From Moraxellaceae bacterium (GTDB lineage Bacteria > Pseudomonadota > Gammaproteobacteria > Pseudomonadales > Moraxellaceae), in contig JACKNZ010000020.1 in assembly GCA_024234595.1 (NCBI GenBank), positions 1-51,736 of the forward strand: a DNA stretch of 51,736 bases, given 5' to 3'. A program made the position numbers and the translations under genes. How positions within the stretch are numbered: position 1 is the stretch's first letter; each line of letters opens with the position of its first letter. Positions 37,074 to 44,533 of the stretch are shown here, in pieces. Under the pieces are notes generated by a model. The model was not told where the DNA came from. It saw only the letters and a program-made list of their open reading frames with translations, and did no database searches.

Positions 37074-37295
37074 ATGAATGTTCTTGATGCGCGTGGCATG
37101 CGTTGCCCTATGCCATTGTTAAAATTAAAGCAGAGTTTGCATCAACTCAATGTGGCAGAAGTGTTAACCGTGATGACCACTGACCCAATGTCTAAACGTG
37201 ATTTTGTGGCGTTTTTGCAACGCAGTCCTCATAAGCTGCTGAGTATTACCGAGAATGACAGCGAGATTTGTTTTGAGATTCAAAAAGGGGAGTAG
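37074..37295 (+). CDS. TusA-family sulfur-carrier protein
   Basis: A 73-residue TusA/SirA-fold protein with the Cys-Pro-x-Pro motif (DARGMRCPMPLLKLK, Cys12). The equivalent protein PA1006, next to an M48 protease in P. aeruginosa, carries persulfide sulfur and is needed for molybdenum cofactor homeostasis (established for PA1006). The moa/moe genes 15 kb away make that role plausible here. A canonical TusA for tRNA thiolation cannot be ruled out. A strong terminator follows at 37333-37360. Confidence 0.88.
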   Translation: MNVLDARGMRCPMPLLKLKQSLHQLNVAEVLTVMTTDPMSKRDFVAFLQRSPHKLLSITENDSEICFEIQKGE

Positions 37296-37332
37296 AGGCT
37301 TGTTAAAGTGGTACTTTTAAAATCCTCCCCAG

Positions 37333-37360
37333 CCCTCCTTTAAAAAGGAGGGAGTTTTTT
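37333..37360 (+). terminator. Rho-independent terminator of the tusA-like gene
   Basis: Stem CCCTCCTT / AAGGAGGG with a short loop is followed by AG and six T, 38 bases after the stop codon. Confidence 0.88.
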
Positions 37361-37375
37361 GTTGGTTGAGTGTTT

Positions 37376-37407
37376 GTAGCCTGTGTGAAGTGTAACGTAA
37401 CACAGGG
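37376..37407 (+). repeat. REP-like palindrome, GTAGCC(C/T)GTGTGAAG family
   Basis: GTAGCCTGTGTGAAGTGTAA followed by CGTAACACAGGG has arms CCTGTGT / ACACAGG. The same element in a G-richer form is found inverted at 41966-41997 and 42868-42898. Confidence 0.8.
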
Positions 37408-37425
37408 GAAGTTGCGGTGGTTGCC

Positions 37426-37475
37426 CTTCGACTCTGCTTAGGGGAACAAGGTCGTGGTGGTTGAGCAAAGTCGAA
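37426..37475. repeat. CTTCGACTC...GAGCAAAGTCGAA dispersed inverted repeat
   Basis: Left arm CTTCGACTCTGCTTA and right arm TTGAGCAAAGTCGAA face each other across 20 bases. A better conserved copy is at 49935-49979. Confidence 0.75.
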
Positions 37476-37497
37476 ACCAACGCAAAAGTAGATGTAA

Positions 37498-37968
37498 TCA
37501 AATCAATTCTTTAATCTTTGCCAATACTTCAGCCGCATGACCTTTGGCTTTAACTTTTGGCCAGTGATATTGTAATTTGCCTTGTTTATCAAAAAAGAAG
37601 GTGCTTCTTTCAATACCCATGACCTGTTTGCCGTACATATTTTTGAGTTTAATCACATCAAATGCCTGACAAACCGACTCATCGGTATCGCTAATTAAAT
37701 CAAAGGGCAAACATTCGTTAGCTTTAAACTTTTCGTGTGATTTAAGGCTATCTCGCGACACGCCAATAATTACACAATGTAATGCCGTAAATTCGGGCAT
37801 CAAATCTCTAAAATCTTGCGCTTCGGTAGTGCAACCAGGAGTAGCATCTTTAGGATAAAAATAAATCACCGCAGCACGACCAGCAATCAGTGCACTGAGC
37901 GAGCTTTGTTGCTGCAAGGTGGTATCAACTACTAAATCGGGTACGCTATCGCCAAGTTGTAAGGGCAT
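37498..37968 (-). CDS. bcp: Peroxiredoxin Bcp (thioredoxin-dependent thiol peroxidase)
   Basis: A 156-residue atypical peroxiredoxin (PrxQ/BCP) that reduces hydroperoxides. The peroxidatic Cys is in YPKDATPGCTTEAQDF. The second Cys found five residues later in E. coli Bcp is absent (T-E-A-Q), so it probably works as a 1-Cys type or uses another Cys. It lies nine bases after gcvR on the same strand, the conserved gcvR-bcp pair. Confidence 0.93.
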   Translation of the reverse strand: MPLQLGDSVPDLVVDTTLQQQSSLSALIAGRAAVIYFYPKDATPGCTTEAQDFRDLMPEFTALHCVIIGVSRDSLKSHEKFKANECLPFDLISDTDESVCQAFDVIKLKNMYGKQVMGIERSTFFFDKQGKLQYHWPKVKAKGHAAEVLAKIKELI

Positions 37969-37977
37969 AATATCTCT

Positions 37978-38508
37978 CTAGTTTTTATAGGGTTCTAAAA
38001 TGGCATCCAAATTGCGGTCATCACAAAACAACATAAAGTTTTCGCGCAGTGTACCCAAATGAGCTTTAGCAGGAATATTAACCACCATACTCAAGGCAAA
38101 CATCGGTGAGCCTGTATGTGGAGCGGCATAGGTGCTCGTTTCTAGGGCTTCAATATTCATTTGCTGACTAGCAAAAAAGTTAGCAATGTCGTGAACAATA
38201 CCGGGGTTGTCTAATGCCACCACGTCGATACGATACGGAACAGATTCACGTTGAGGAGCGCGTGCTTGAGTACGTTTGGTAATAATAGATAAATGTAAAC
38301 GTTCTTCTAAGTGATGGACTTGGCTTTCAAATTTAGCAATTGCATCCCATGTGCCAGACAGCATCATGATAATCGAAAACTCTTGCCCCATGACCACCAT
38401 ACGGCTATCTGCAATACTGCATTTTGATTCGGTGGCGGTACGCGAAATTTCATCAACAATACCCGTTTTGTCACCACCCAACGCGGCTAAGACTAAATGA
38501 TGTTCCAT
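37978..38508 (-). CDS. gcvR: GcvR-like ACT-domain regulator
   Basis: A 176-residue protein made of two ACT domains: residues 3-75 (LVLAALGGDKTGIVDEISRTA) and 93-170 (YRIDVVALDNPGIVHDIANFFA). GcvR binds glycine and the activator GcvA to control glycine cleavage in enterics. In pseudomonads the homologue is encoded with bcp and its target is less clear. There is no DNA-binding domain, so it must act through a partner protein. Confidence 0.85.
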   Translation of the reverse strand: MEHHLVLAALGGDKTGIVDEISRTATESKCSIADSRMVVMGQEFSIIMMLSGTWDAIAKFESQVHHLEERLHLSIITKRTQARAPQRESVPYRIDVVALDNPGIVHDIANFFASQQMNIEALETSTYAAPHTGSPMFALSMVVNIPAKAHLGTLRENFMLFCDDRNLDAILEPYKN

Positions 38509-38544
38509 GCTTTATCCTACAAATGTAAAAAATAATCCCCGACT

Positions 38545-39225
38545 TTAACGGTAGCGCGTGGGGTCTGCAAGTCCTGCCGCCAAAAAACCTTCTTTGCGTA
38601 AGCGACAGCTATCACATTTACCGCAGGCTTTGCCTTCTAAATCGGCCTGATAACAAGACACAGTTAAGCTATAGTCCACACCCACTTGTGTACCTTGTTG
38701 AATAATTTGAGCTTTGGTCAAATGCAACAACGGTGTTTCAATCACCAGTTTATGACCTTCAACCCCAGATTTAGTTGCTAAATTAGCAAGCTGCTGAAAA
38801 GCTGCAATATATTCGGGACGGCAATCGGGATAGCCCGAATAGTCCACGGCATTGACGCCAATCACAATCGCTTGGGCGTTAATGACTTCGGCAAAGCCTA
38901 AAGCAAAAGATAAAAATACCGTGTTGCGTGCAGGCACATAAGTTACAGGAATGCCTTCGCTAGCTTGTTCGGGTACGGCAATAGAGGTGTCGGTCAGGGC
39001 AGAGCCACCAATACCGCCTAAATCAATGTTAATAATGCGATGTTCCTTTGCGCCTAGTGTTGTGGCTAAGCGGCTGGCGGCGGCTAATTCACTGTTATGA
39101 CGTTGGCCATAGGCAAAACTGAGGGCATAACAGTCATATGTTTGTTGTGCCAGAGCTAAGCAAGTGGCCGAATCTAAGCCACCTGATAACAACACAACGG
39201 CACGCGGTTTGGAGGATGGAGTCAT
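38545..39225 (-). CDS. queC: 7-cyano-7-deazaguanine synthase QueC
   Basis: QueC converts 7-carboxy-7-deazaguanine to preQ0 using ammonia and ATP. The 226-residue protein has the PP-loop VLLSGGLDSATCLALA and the four-Cys zinc site SCYQADLEGKACGKCDSCR. It starts right after the queE stop, so the two form an operon making preQ0 for queuosine, the base later glutamylated by gluQ. Confidence 0.96.
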   Translation of the reverse strand: MTPSSKPRAVVLLSGGLDSATCLALAQQTYDCYALSFAYGQRHNSELAAASRLATTLGAKEHRIINIDLGGIGGSALTDTSIAVPEQASEGIPVTYVPARNTVFLSFALGFAEVINAQAIVIGVNAVDYSGYPDCRPEYIAAFQQLANLATKSGVEGHKLVIETPLLHLTKAQIIQQGTQVGVDYSLTVSCYQADLEGKACGKCDSCRLRKEGFLAAGLADPTRYR

Positions 39226-39885
39226 TTAATGGCCTGCCTCGTTATTCCATAAAAATTTGTGGAGTTGAAGTTGTAATCTTGCCTCAAGTTTGTCGTGCAA
39301 AATCCATTCGGCTAATTCGGTTGGGTTTTGTTGACCATAACTGGGTGACAACAATACGTCACTGACGCGTTGTGTGAGTTGGTATTGGTCTATTTTAAAG
39401 CGCGCCCAGTCATAATCACGTTTGCTGCATACCACAAATTTAACTTGGTCATTGGCGGTCAAAAAAGCAATGTTATCGTATAAATTGCGGTGTGATTCGC
39501 CTGAGTCTGGCGTTTTAAGGTCAAGCACTTTGCTCACACGCGCATCGACTTGGCTAACATCTAATGCGCCACTGGTTTCTAAAGACACCTGATAACCTGC
39601 GTCGCACAAGGCAGTTAATAATAATAAGCAATTGGGTTGTGCTAAGGGTTCACCACCTGTGACGCATACATAACGCGCACCGTAGCTAGCCACTTGCTCT
39701 AAAATTTGCGCAAGGGTGTATTTTTCGCCACCTGTAAACGAATAAGTGGTGTCGCAATATTGGCAACGTAAAGGGCATCCTGTTAACCGTACAAAAACGG
39801 TAGGAACACCGACTGTACGTGCTTCGCCTTGAAGTGAATAAAAAATTTCGGTCAAACGCAGTTCGGACGATAACATGCTGGTCAC
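39226..39885 (-). CDS. queE: 7-carboxy-7-deazaguanine synthase QueE
   Basis: This radical-SAM enzyme rearranges CPH4 to 7-carboxy-7-deazaguanine. The cluster motif is CPLRCQYCDT (C-x3-C-x2-C), followed by YVCVTGGEPLAQ. The 219-residue length is normal. The frame starts at GTG 39885, with an AGG-containing site eight bases upstream; ATG 39876 is the alternative. In Pseudomonas it directly follows cpoB, but here about 3 kb of accessory DNA separates them. Confidence 0.94.
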   Translation of the reverse strand: MTSMLSSELRLTEIFYSLQGEARTVGVPTVFVRLTGCPLRCQYCDTTYSFTGGEKYTLAQILEQVASYGARYVCVTGGEPLAQPNCLLLLTALCDAGYQVSLETSGALDVSQVDARVSKVLDLKTPDSGESHRNLYDNIAFLTANDQVKFVVCSKRDYDWARFKIDQYQLTQRVSDVLLSPSYGQQNPTELAEWILHDKLEARLQLQLHKFLWNNEAGH

Positions 39886-39961
39886 GGTATAAGCCTAGGC
39901 TAAAAACAAGGCGCGAATTTTAGCATAAAAACAGAGCACGATTATGTTTTTAGAAACAGTG

Positions 39962-39992
39962 GTAGGGCGCAATAACCGAAAGGCATTGCGCG
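39962..39992. repeat. GTAGGGCGCAAT palindrome
   Basis: GTAGGGCGCAAT and ATTGCGCG face each other around CCGAAAGG. Same family as the copies at 8471 and 8682. Confidence 0.6.
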
Positions 39993-40003
39993 TTTAAAAA
40001 GAG

Positions 40004-40163
40004 AAGATGGTTCAGAACCTTTGCGTTAACTCGTGGTGGTTTAATCAATTGGGATGTGTGTGTGCCACAAGTGGGTATTACACTGCAACCGCAAGTAATG
40101 GCTAGCCAAGAAGATGAGACAAATTTGGCGGTGTTGACAGGGTTGGTGGTGAAGAAGTGTTAA
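40004..40163 (+). pseudogene. C-terminal remnant of an unidentified gene
   Basis: About 50 codons in one frame (TFALTRGGLINWDVCVPQVG onward) end at TAA 40163. A few bases upstream, another frame reads EDGSEPLR before a stop, suggesting an old frameshift. The family is not recognised. Confidence 0.3.
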
Positions 40164-40222
40164 GATATAAAGCAAGGATGCTTTAACCTAAAATAAAATT
40201 TGAAATTAAGAGGAGAGTAATA

Positions 40223-41896
40223 ATGGCCAATCGTAACGAAATTTATATTTGGGATTCTCAATATAAAGCCCTACCCAAAGATTATCAGCAAGCGGTAGAA
40301 ATGGCCGAGAAATACGCCACAGCCTCAGATGAGCCGAGTGATCGTTTAAAGCGTTTTGCTAAAGAAATGGCCAAATATGCTGATGCACATCAGGATGAAC
40401 TAGAAGAAAATGTTTTTGATTTTTTAGATAGCATCATTTATGCGGTCAATGAGCAAACAACAATTGCTTTAGTACTCGATTTGCCTGACGATGATTGGGA
40501 GCAAGCCTTACAACTAACCGTTGAGTACGCAACCTCTAGAGGCCTAATTGTTGTTGCACCCGAGCTTATTTTGGCTTTTATGCCGCATGGAAAAATACTA
40601 CCACCTGAGCAAAAACAGGTATGGCAAGCATTATGTGCAGGAGAGCATGAAGACGACGAATATGTAGAAGACGATACACCAAACACGGTAGAGGTGCCAC
40701 AAGTTGAAGACAAAAACCTGCCTAAAACCTTAAAACAATACCATAAATGGGCAAATAATGTGTTTGACATGGAGCTATCTGTCTTTGGTTTTAAACGCAT
40801 AGAAAAACCAGAGTGGATAGGTGAAAATGGCACAGACAGTGTTTTTATGAGGGAAGTTGAAATAGGTCAGCAATACATTGAGTTTTCTTATGTAGGTAGA
40901 AACCCCTATTTTGGCCAAAATATTTACTTTAGAATGGTTTCTAATTTAGGTGAGGAGATTTATCGTCTATTTCCTTTTTCGCAAAGTGAAGTTTTTACGG
41001 TATTTGGGACAGCATTAAATAACATCTACGACTTTACAAATTGCAAGGTATACAAAACTAGCATGAGTGACGTTAAACGAGAAGTGAAGATTATTAAAGC
41101 TAATATCATTAGTATATTTGATGGTGCGACTACTCTAAAAGAATTAGATGAATTAATGAATGGTAACACCAACCCTACTTTTAAGCGAACACACGATAAA
41201 CATTATGCCCCACATCGTTTAATTGTTGCACGTTTGGCTGACAACCCGCAATTTGAGCAATTGGCCATTGAGCTTAGGACGTTTGCTAGAGATGCAGGTA
41301 ACAACAATAAACCCATGCGTGAACAATGGGATAATTTTGTCAAATACCTGCGTGAAGACATTAATCCACAAACTTACCGCCAAAAAATGGCCGAATTAAA
41401 AAGGCAAGAGCAGCAGGCTGAGGCAATCAGAATTAATGCCTTACAAGCACAATTTAACCCGCAAACCCCCGAAGAACTCATGAATCTGGCCAGCCAGTGG
41501 CATGACCCTAAAACACATCTGATTTGGCAGCGTTGTTGTATAGGTCAACAATGGCGCAATGGCGAAGTAATCGGAAACTCTCAAAAACTTAGTTGGAAAG
41601 AGGTTTTAAAATTATTAGAAGAACTTAAACATACGGGTTGGCGCTTACCTTCATTAGACGAGCTAAAAACACTCAGGTTTACTAAACGCATTGGCTATAT
41701 TACCAAAAATGGGTTTGATTATTTTGAACTTACACAAACTAATTTTTATCAATGGATTGTGCGGTTAGATGAGCCGTTGATTGTTGGTGTAACAAACGTT
41801 GATAACCCTACCATATACGATGCGCCACGCGTACAGGACATAAAAAATGATCCAAACCTCAAAGGTTATGTACGCTTAGTCAAATCAGTTTCTTAG
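40223..41896 (+). CDS. Uncharacterised protein with C-terminal DUF1566 (Lcl-type) domain
   Basis: A 557-residue soluble protein. Residues 1-140 are helical and acidic, and a very acidic linker follows (EHEDDEYVEDDTPNTVEVPQ). The middle (170-300) is a mixed domain I do not recognise (FIEFSYVGRNPYFGQN-like strands). A charged helical stretch (380-415) leads to a DUF1566-like end: HDPKTHLIWQRCCIGQQW, WRLPSLDELKTLR. DUF1566 domains are often surface or binding modules in accessory genes. There is no signal peptide. AGAGGAG lies just upstream of the ATG. It stands alone among repeats between queE and BrnTA, suggesting acquired DNA. Function unknown. Confidence 0.7.
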   Translation: MANRNEIYIWDSQYKALPKDYQQAVEMAEKYATASDEPSDRLKRFAKEMAKYADAHQDELEENVFDFLDSIIYAVNEQTTIALVLDLPDDDWEQALQLTVEYATSRGLIVVAPELILAFMPHGKILPPEQKQVWQALCAGEHEDDEYVEDDTPNTVEVPQVEDKNLPKTLKQYHKWANNVFDMELSVFGFKRIEKPEWIGENGTDSVFMREVEIGQQYIEFSYVGRNPYFGQNIYFRMVSNLGEEIYRLFPFSQSEVFTVFGTALNNIYDFTNCKVYKTSMSDVKREVKIIKANIISIFDGATTLKELDELMNGNTNPTFKRTHDKHYAPHRLIVARLADNPQFEQLAIELRTFARDAGNNNKPMREQWDNFVKYLREDINPQTYRQKMAELKRQEQQAEAIRINALQAQFNPQTPEELMNLASQWHDPKTHLIWQRCCIGQQWRNGEVIGNSQKLSWKEVLKLLEELKHTGWRLPSLDELKTLRFTKRIGYITKNGFDYFELTQTNFYQWIVRLDEPLIVGVTNVDNPTIYDAPRVQDIKNDPNLKGYVRLVKSVS

Positions 41897-41900
41897 AGCC

Positions 41901-41931
41901 GTAGCCTGTATGCAGCATAGCGAAATACAGG
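41901..41931 (+). repeat. GTAGCCTGTATGCAGCATAGCGAAATACAGG element
   Basis: Arms CCTGTAT / ATACAGG flank a GCAGCATAGCGAA centre, five bases after the stop of the 557-residue gene. It belongs to the widespread GTAGCCCGGATG...AATCCGGG type of dispersed palindrome and may act as the gene's transcript end. Confidence 0.7.
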
Positions 41932-41965
41932 ATATCTAACGACAATAACTGTTTTGCTTAAAAAA

Positions 41966-41997
41966 CCCCGTGTTGCGTTGCACTTCACACGGGCTAC
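41966..41997 (-). repeat. REP-like palindrome (inverted copy of 37376)
   Basis: On the minus strand it reads GTAGCCCGTGTGAAGTGCAA followed by CGCAACACGGGG. It differs from the copy at 42868-42898 by one or two bases. Confidence 0.82.
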
Positions 41998-42090
41998 CAA
42001 TTCTGCCCTACAACCATGTTTCAAACAGGCTACTTTTTTGCAATATAATCCGAATTGCGTGCAACAATCACGGGGTAGCTTTCTTTATCA

Positions 42091-42399
42091 TCAAATAGGA
42101 TGCGTTTGTAAATACTCACGCAACACAGCATCTAGTCTGGTTTGCCAACCTTTACCCGTGGCCTTAAAGTAGGCAATAACCTCGGGAGACAAGCGTACGG
42201 TAGTCGATACTTTGGGGTTATTAGAGACAGGACGACCGACGGCACGTTTACCCACTTTCATGACGGCATTTTGCCATGCTGCATCAGTCATCGCAGGGTT
42301 TTCATCATCACAAACAATATCTTCATCAGACATAGCAGCTACTCTAGCCCAGTCTGTTAAATCAGTTGGGGTAGGCTTGCCAATAGCGTTTTTGCTCAT
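42091..42399 (-). CDS. brnA: BrnA-type antitoxin
   Basis: A 102-residue antitoxin. The C-terminal half is a ribbon-helix-helix domain (VSTTVRLSPEVIAYFKATGK, then WQTRLDAVLREYL). The N-terminal half (DLTDWARVAAMSDEDIVCDD) contacts the toxin. The frame extends to 42435, but ATG 42399 gives the usual MSKNAIGKPTPTD start. Its start overlaps the 3' end of brnT by 38 bases, the typical toxin-first BrnTA order. BrnA dimers normally repress the operon; a fitting operator is at 42670-42684. Confidence 0.9.
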   Translation of the reverse strand: MSKNAIGKPTPTDLTDWARVAAMSDEDIVCDDENPAMTDAAWQNAVMKVGKRAVGRPVSNNPKVSTTVRLSPEVIAYFKATGKGWQTRLDAVLREYLQTHPI

Positions 42400-42637
42400 G
42401 TTTAGTCGCCTTACGTATAGAAATAATGTGGTCACATTCGTTGCGTGGCGTATGCACCATCATCACAACCACGATATTGCCGTACAAGCCTAATGTTTGA
42501 TAACGCACTTCACCATAGGCTTCTTTAGCATCTTCCCATGTAATATGAAAATTCTCAAAAACACTTTCTGCACCAACGAAGTCAAAACCATGCTTTTCAA
42601 GGTTAATTAGACGTTTGCTTTCGTCATAGCTAATCAT
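42362..42637 (-). CDS. brnT: BrnT-type ribonuclease toxin
   Basis: A 91-residue RelE-fold toxin. Family features are NLEKHGFDFVGAESVFEN, the strand pair RYQTLGLYGNIVVVMMVHT and the C-terminal IISIRKATKHEQKRY. BrnT cuts RNA and halts growth unless bound by BrnA. Normal length, frame intact, with a near-consensus promoter just upstream. Confidence 0.93.
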   Translation of the reverse strand: MISYDESKRLINLEKHGFDFVGAESVFENFHITWEDAKEAYGEVRYQTLGLYGNIVVVMMVHTPRNECDHIISIRKATKHEQKRYWQAYPN

Positions 42638-42663
42638 GTTTATATCCAGTATTACATTGAACT

Positions 42664-42692
42664 ATTGTAATTACGAAAAGTAATCATGTCAA
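42664..42692 (-). promoter_or_regulatory. brnTA promoter with embedded palindromic operator
   Basis: On the minus strand: -35 TTGACA (42692-42687), 17-bp spacer, -10 TACAAT (42669-42664). The spacer holds the inverted repeat ATTAC-TTTTC-GTAAT (42684-42670), well placed for BrnA self-repression. Confidence 0.82.
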
Positions 42693-42719
42693 AATTATTG
42701 TTACTACAAAAAAGCTCGC

Positions 42720-42741
42720 GTAGGGCGGAATGTATTCCGCC
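42720..42741. repeat. GTAGGGCGGAATGTATTCCGCC palindrome
   Basis: Second copy of the element at 8682-8707, with G-T in place of G-C in the centre. It lies upstream of the brnTA promoter. The remaining bases to 42867 show no gene. Confidence 0.75.
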
Positions 42742-42867
42742 ATGTTTAACGATGAAAGTTAATCTTAATGATGATTTTAAAATAAATAACGGTGCATTAG
42801 GCTAACGCTAATGCCACTGACTGTAATACTAAAAAACAATGGACTATCGCTTTAAAACTGCTGTAAT

Positions 42868-42898
42868 CCCGTGTTGCGTTGCACCTCACACGGGCTAC
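42868..42898 (-). repeat. REP-like palindrome near the cpoB-like stop
   Basis: The minus strand reads GTAGCCCGTGTGAGGTGCAA followed by CGCAACACGGG. It is 16 bases beyond the cpoB-like stop codon and may end that operon's transcript. Confidence 0.82.
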
Positions 42899-42913
42899 AA
42901 CTAACAAAAGAGC

Positions 42914-43780
42914 TTATTTTTTTGCTTTATCTGTTGTTTTGGTTGATGTGGCGGCTTTTTTGTCCTCAGGCACAGCCACTTTTTGAGCGGTTAAATACAC
43001 TTTTGCAGCTTTGGCTTCTTCGGACTGAGGAAATTCTTTAATAATCCGCTGCATAAGTTTTATGGCTTCGGTAGTCTTGCCATCAACATCAGCAAAACTG
43101 GCCAGTTTTAACATGGCAGCAGAGGCTTTGGGCGAGTCGATATAGTTATCAATCACTATTTTAAAACTCTTTTTGGCATTATTGACATCGGCAGGGCTAG
43201 CTGCCAAATAAAACTCACCTAACCAATAATAAGCACTAGGAATGTACGTGCTTTGTGGATAGTTTTTAATAAAATTACGCATTGGGTTAATGGCTTTATT
43301 AGGCCCACCATTTTTAAAGGTTTGATAGGCGGCGTAATAATCGCGTTTGTCGTCATCAGGATTGATAACGGGCGTTGTTTTAGTATCTACAGTTACTGGC
43401 GTGGCAGTCGCAGTGTCGCTTGTAACAGTAGGGGGTGTTACTGCGTTGGCTTCTAATTTAGTTGTGCGATTGTTTAATTCGCTAATACGCTGATCTAAAT
43501 CTAAATAACGATTACGCGCGTCTTGCTTCATGCGCTCAATGACATTGGCTTGTACTTCTAAAGCACCGTTTAACTCGCGTAATTCTTGCTGCAATTGTTG
43601 TACTTTTTGATAAAGTTGCCATTGCATGGTGGGCGTGTTATCAACGGTAGGAATAGTGGCTGGTGCAGCGGGGGCTGGGGTAGGTGCGGTGCTGAGCGAC
43701 TTCTCTTCAATCACCAAACCAGCGGCATAAGAACTTTGATAAATGGCAATACATAAAACAGAAAGAATAAATTTGTACAT
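42914..43780 (-). CDS. CpoB/YbgF-like periplasmic coiled-coil TPR protein
   Basis: A 288-residue exported protein: signal peptide (MYKFILSVLCIAIYQSSYAA), a coiled coil (about 52-110, QKVQQLQQELRELNGALEVQ) and TPR units (about 150-255, with YYWLGEFYLAASPADVNNAK). The tail is Lys-rich. CpoB coordinates peptidoglycan synthesis with outer-membrane constriction through Tol-Pal. Normally it follows pal and precedes queE. Here it follows a kinase/phosphatase pair (nine-base gap) and tol-pal is absent, so its regulation is probably tied to those genes. Confidence 0.85.
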   Translation of the reverse strand: MYKFILSVLCIAIYQSSYAAGLVIEEKSLSTAPTPAPAAPATIPTVDNTPTMQWQLYQKVQQLQQELRELNGALEVQANVIERMKQDARNRYLDLDQRISELNNRTTKLEANAVTPPTVTSDTATATPVTVDTKTTPVINPDDDKRDYYAAYQTFKNGGPNKAINPMRNFIKNYPQSTYIPSAYYWLGEFYLAASPADVNNAKKSFKIVIDNYIDSPKASAAMLKLASFADVDGKTTEAIKLMQRIIKEFPQSEEAKAAKVYLTAQKVAVPEDKKAATSTKTTDKAKK

Positions 43781-43789
43781 AAAAAAACC

Positions 43790-44512
43790 TTAAAGACCTG
43801 CAATAACAATGACCGAGACATTATCTTTACTTCGACGAGCATTGGCTAATTCTAACATATCCAGCGCAATGCCTTCGACATCATGTGTACGTCCCAACAA
43901 AGAAGCCAATTCATTATCGGAGAGCATATCGTACAAGCCATCGCTACATAATAAAAAGCGGTCTCCTGTATTGATTTTGAGATAATCGTAATCAATGGTC
44001 ACATTCGGTTCTAAACCCAACGCACGGGTCAAAATATTACGAGAGACCTTTTCTAACGCTTCTTCACGGCTATAAAAACCTTGGTCAATAAATTCTTGCA
44101 GCAAAGAATGGTCATGGGTCACGGCCATCAGTCGCTCATCGCGCAACAAATATAAGCGTGAATCACCGACATGAGCATGATGTAAATAGCCGTTTTCTAT
44201 CAGTGCACCGACAAAAGTTGTTCCCATACCACGGCAACGCACCGAGTGTTTAGCTTTTTCGCGGATAATAGCGTGCGCTGCCTGTAGCGCGGTTTCGAGT
44301 CTTTCGTGAGGCGACACACCACGAGTGGTCTGTTTTAAAATAGCACTAACGGTATCAACCGCAGTGCGGCTGGCTACTTCGCCCGCACTGTGTCCACCCA
44401 TGCCATCAGCTAACAACGCCACACCCAATGAGGGCATACATAAAATGCAGTCCTCATTACTGGTGCGTGTTTTGCCAACGTCAGTATGGCCAACCATGAT
44501 TAAGGTATTCAA
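43790..44512 (-). CDS. PP2C-type Ser/Thr protein phosphatase
   Basis: A PP2C phosphatase of about 240 residues. Metal-binding motifs are TRTSNEDC, ALLADGMGGHSAGEVAS, LCSDGLYDML and KDNVSVIVI. It would remove phosphate placed by the kinase encoded just upstream. The frame opens at GTG 44524, but that codon overlaps the AAGGAG site (44529-44524). TTG 44512 has proper spacing; ATG 44497 is the other option. It lies between the kinase and the cpoB-like gene with gaps of about ten bases. Confidence 0.92.
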   Translation of the reverse strand: MNTLIMVGHTDVGKTRTSNEDCILCMPSLGVALLADGMGGHSAGEVASRTAVDTVSAILKQTTRGVSPHERLETALQAAHAIIREKAKHSVRCRGMGTTFVGALIENGYLHHAHVGDSRLYLLRDERLMAVTHDHSLLQEFIDQGFYSREEALEKVSRNILTRALGLEPNVTIDYDYLKINTGDRFLLCSDGLYDMLSDNELASLLGRTHDVEGIALDMLELANARRSKDNVSVIVIAGL

Positions 44513-44533
44513 GGTGTATATCACTCCTTGAGT

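Larger units (their letters stand above)
39886..40222. other. Intergenic region with a repeat and a gene remnant
   Basis: This 337-base stretch holds a GTAGGGCGC palindrome (39962-39992). It also holds a plus-strand frame ending at 40163 that reads RGGLINWDVCVPQVGITLQP then QVMASQEDETNLAVLTGLVV. It has no start codon or ribosome site. The start of the downstream gene at 40223 has a strong AGAGGAG site. Confidence 0.5.
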
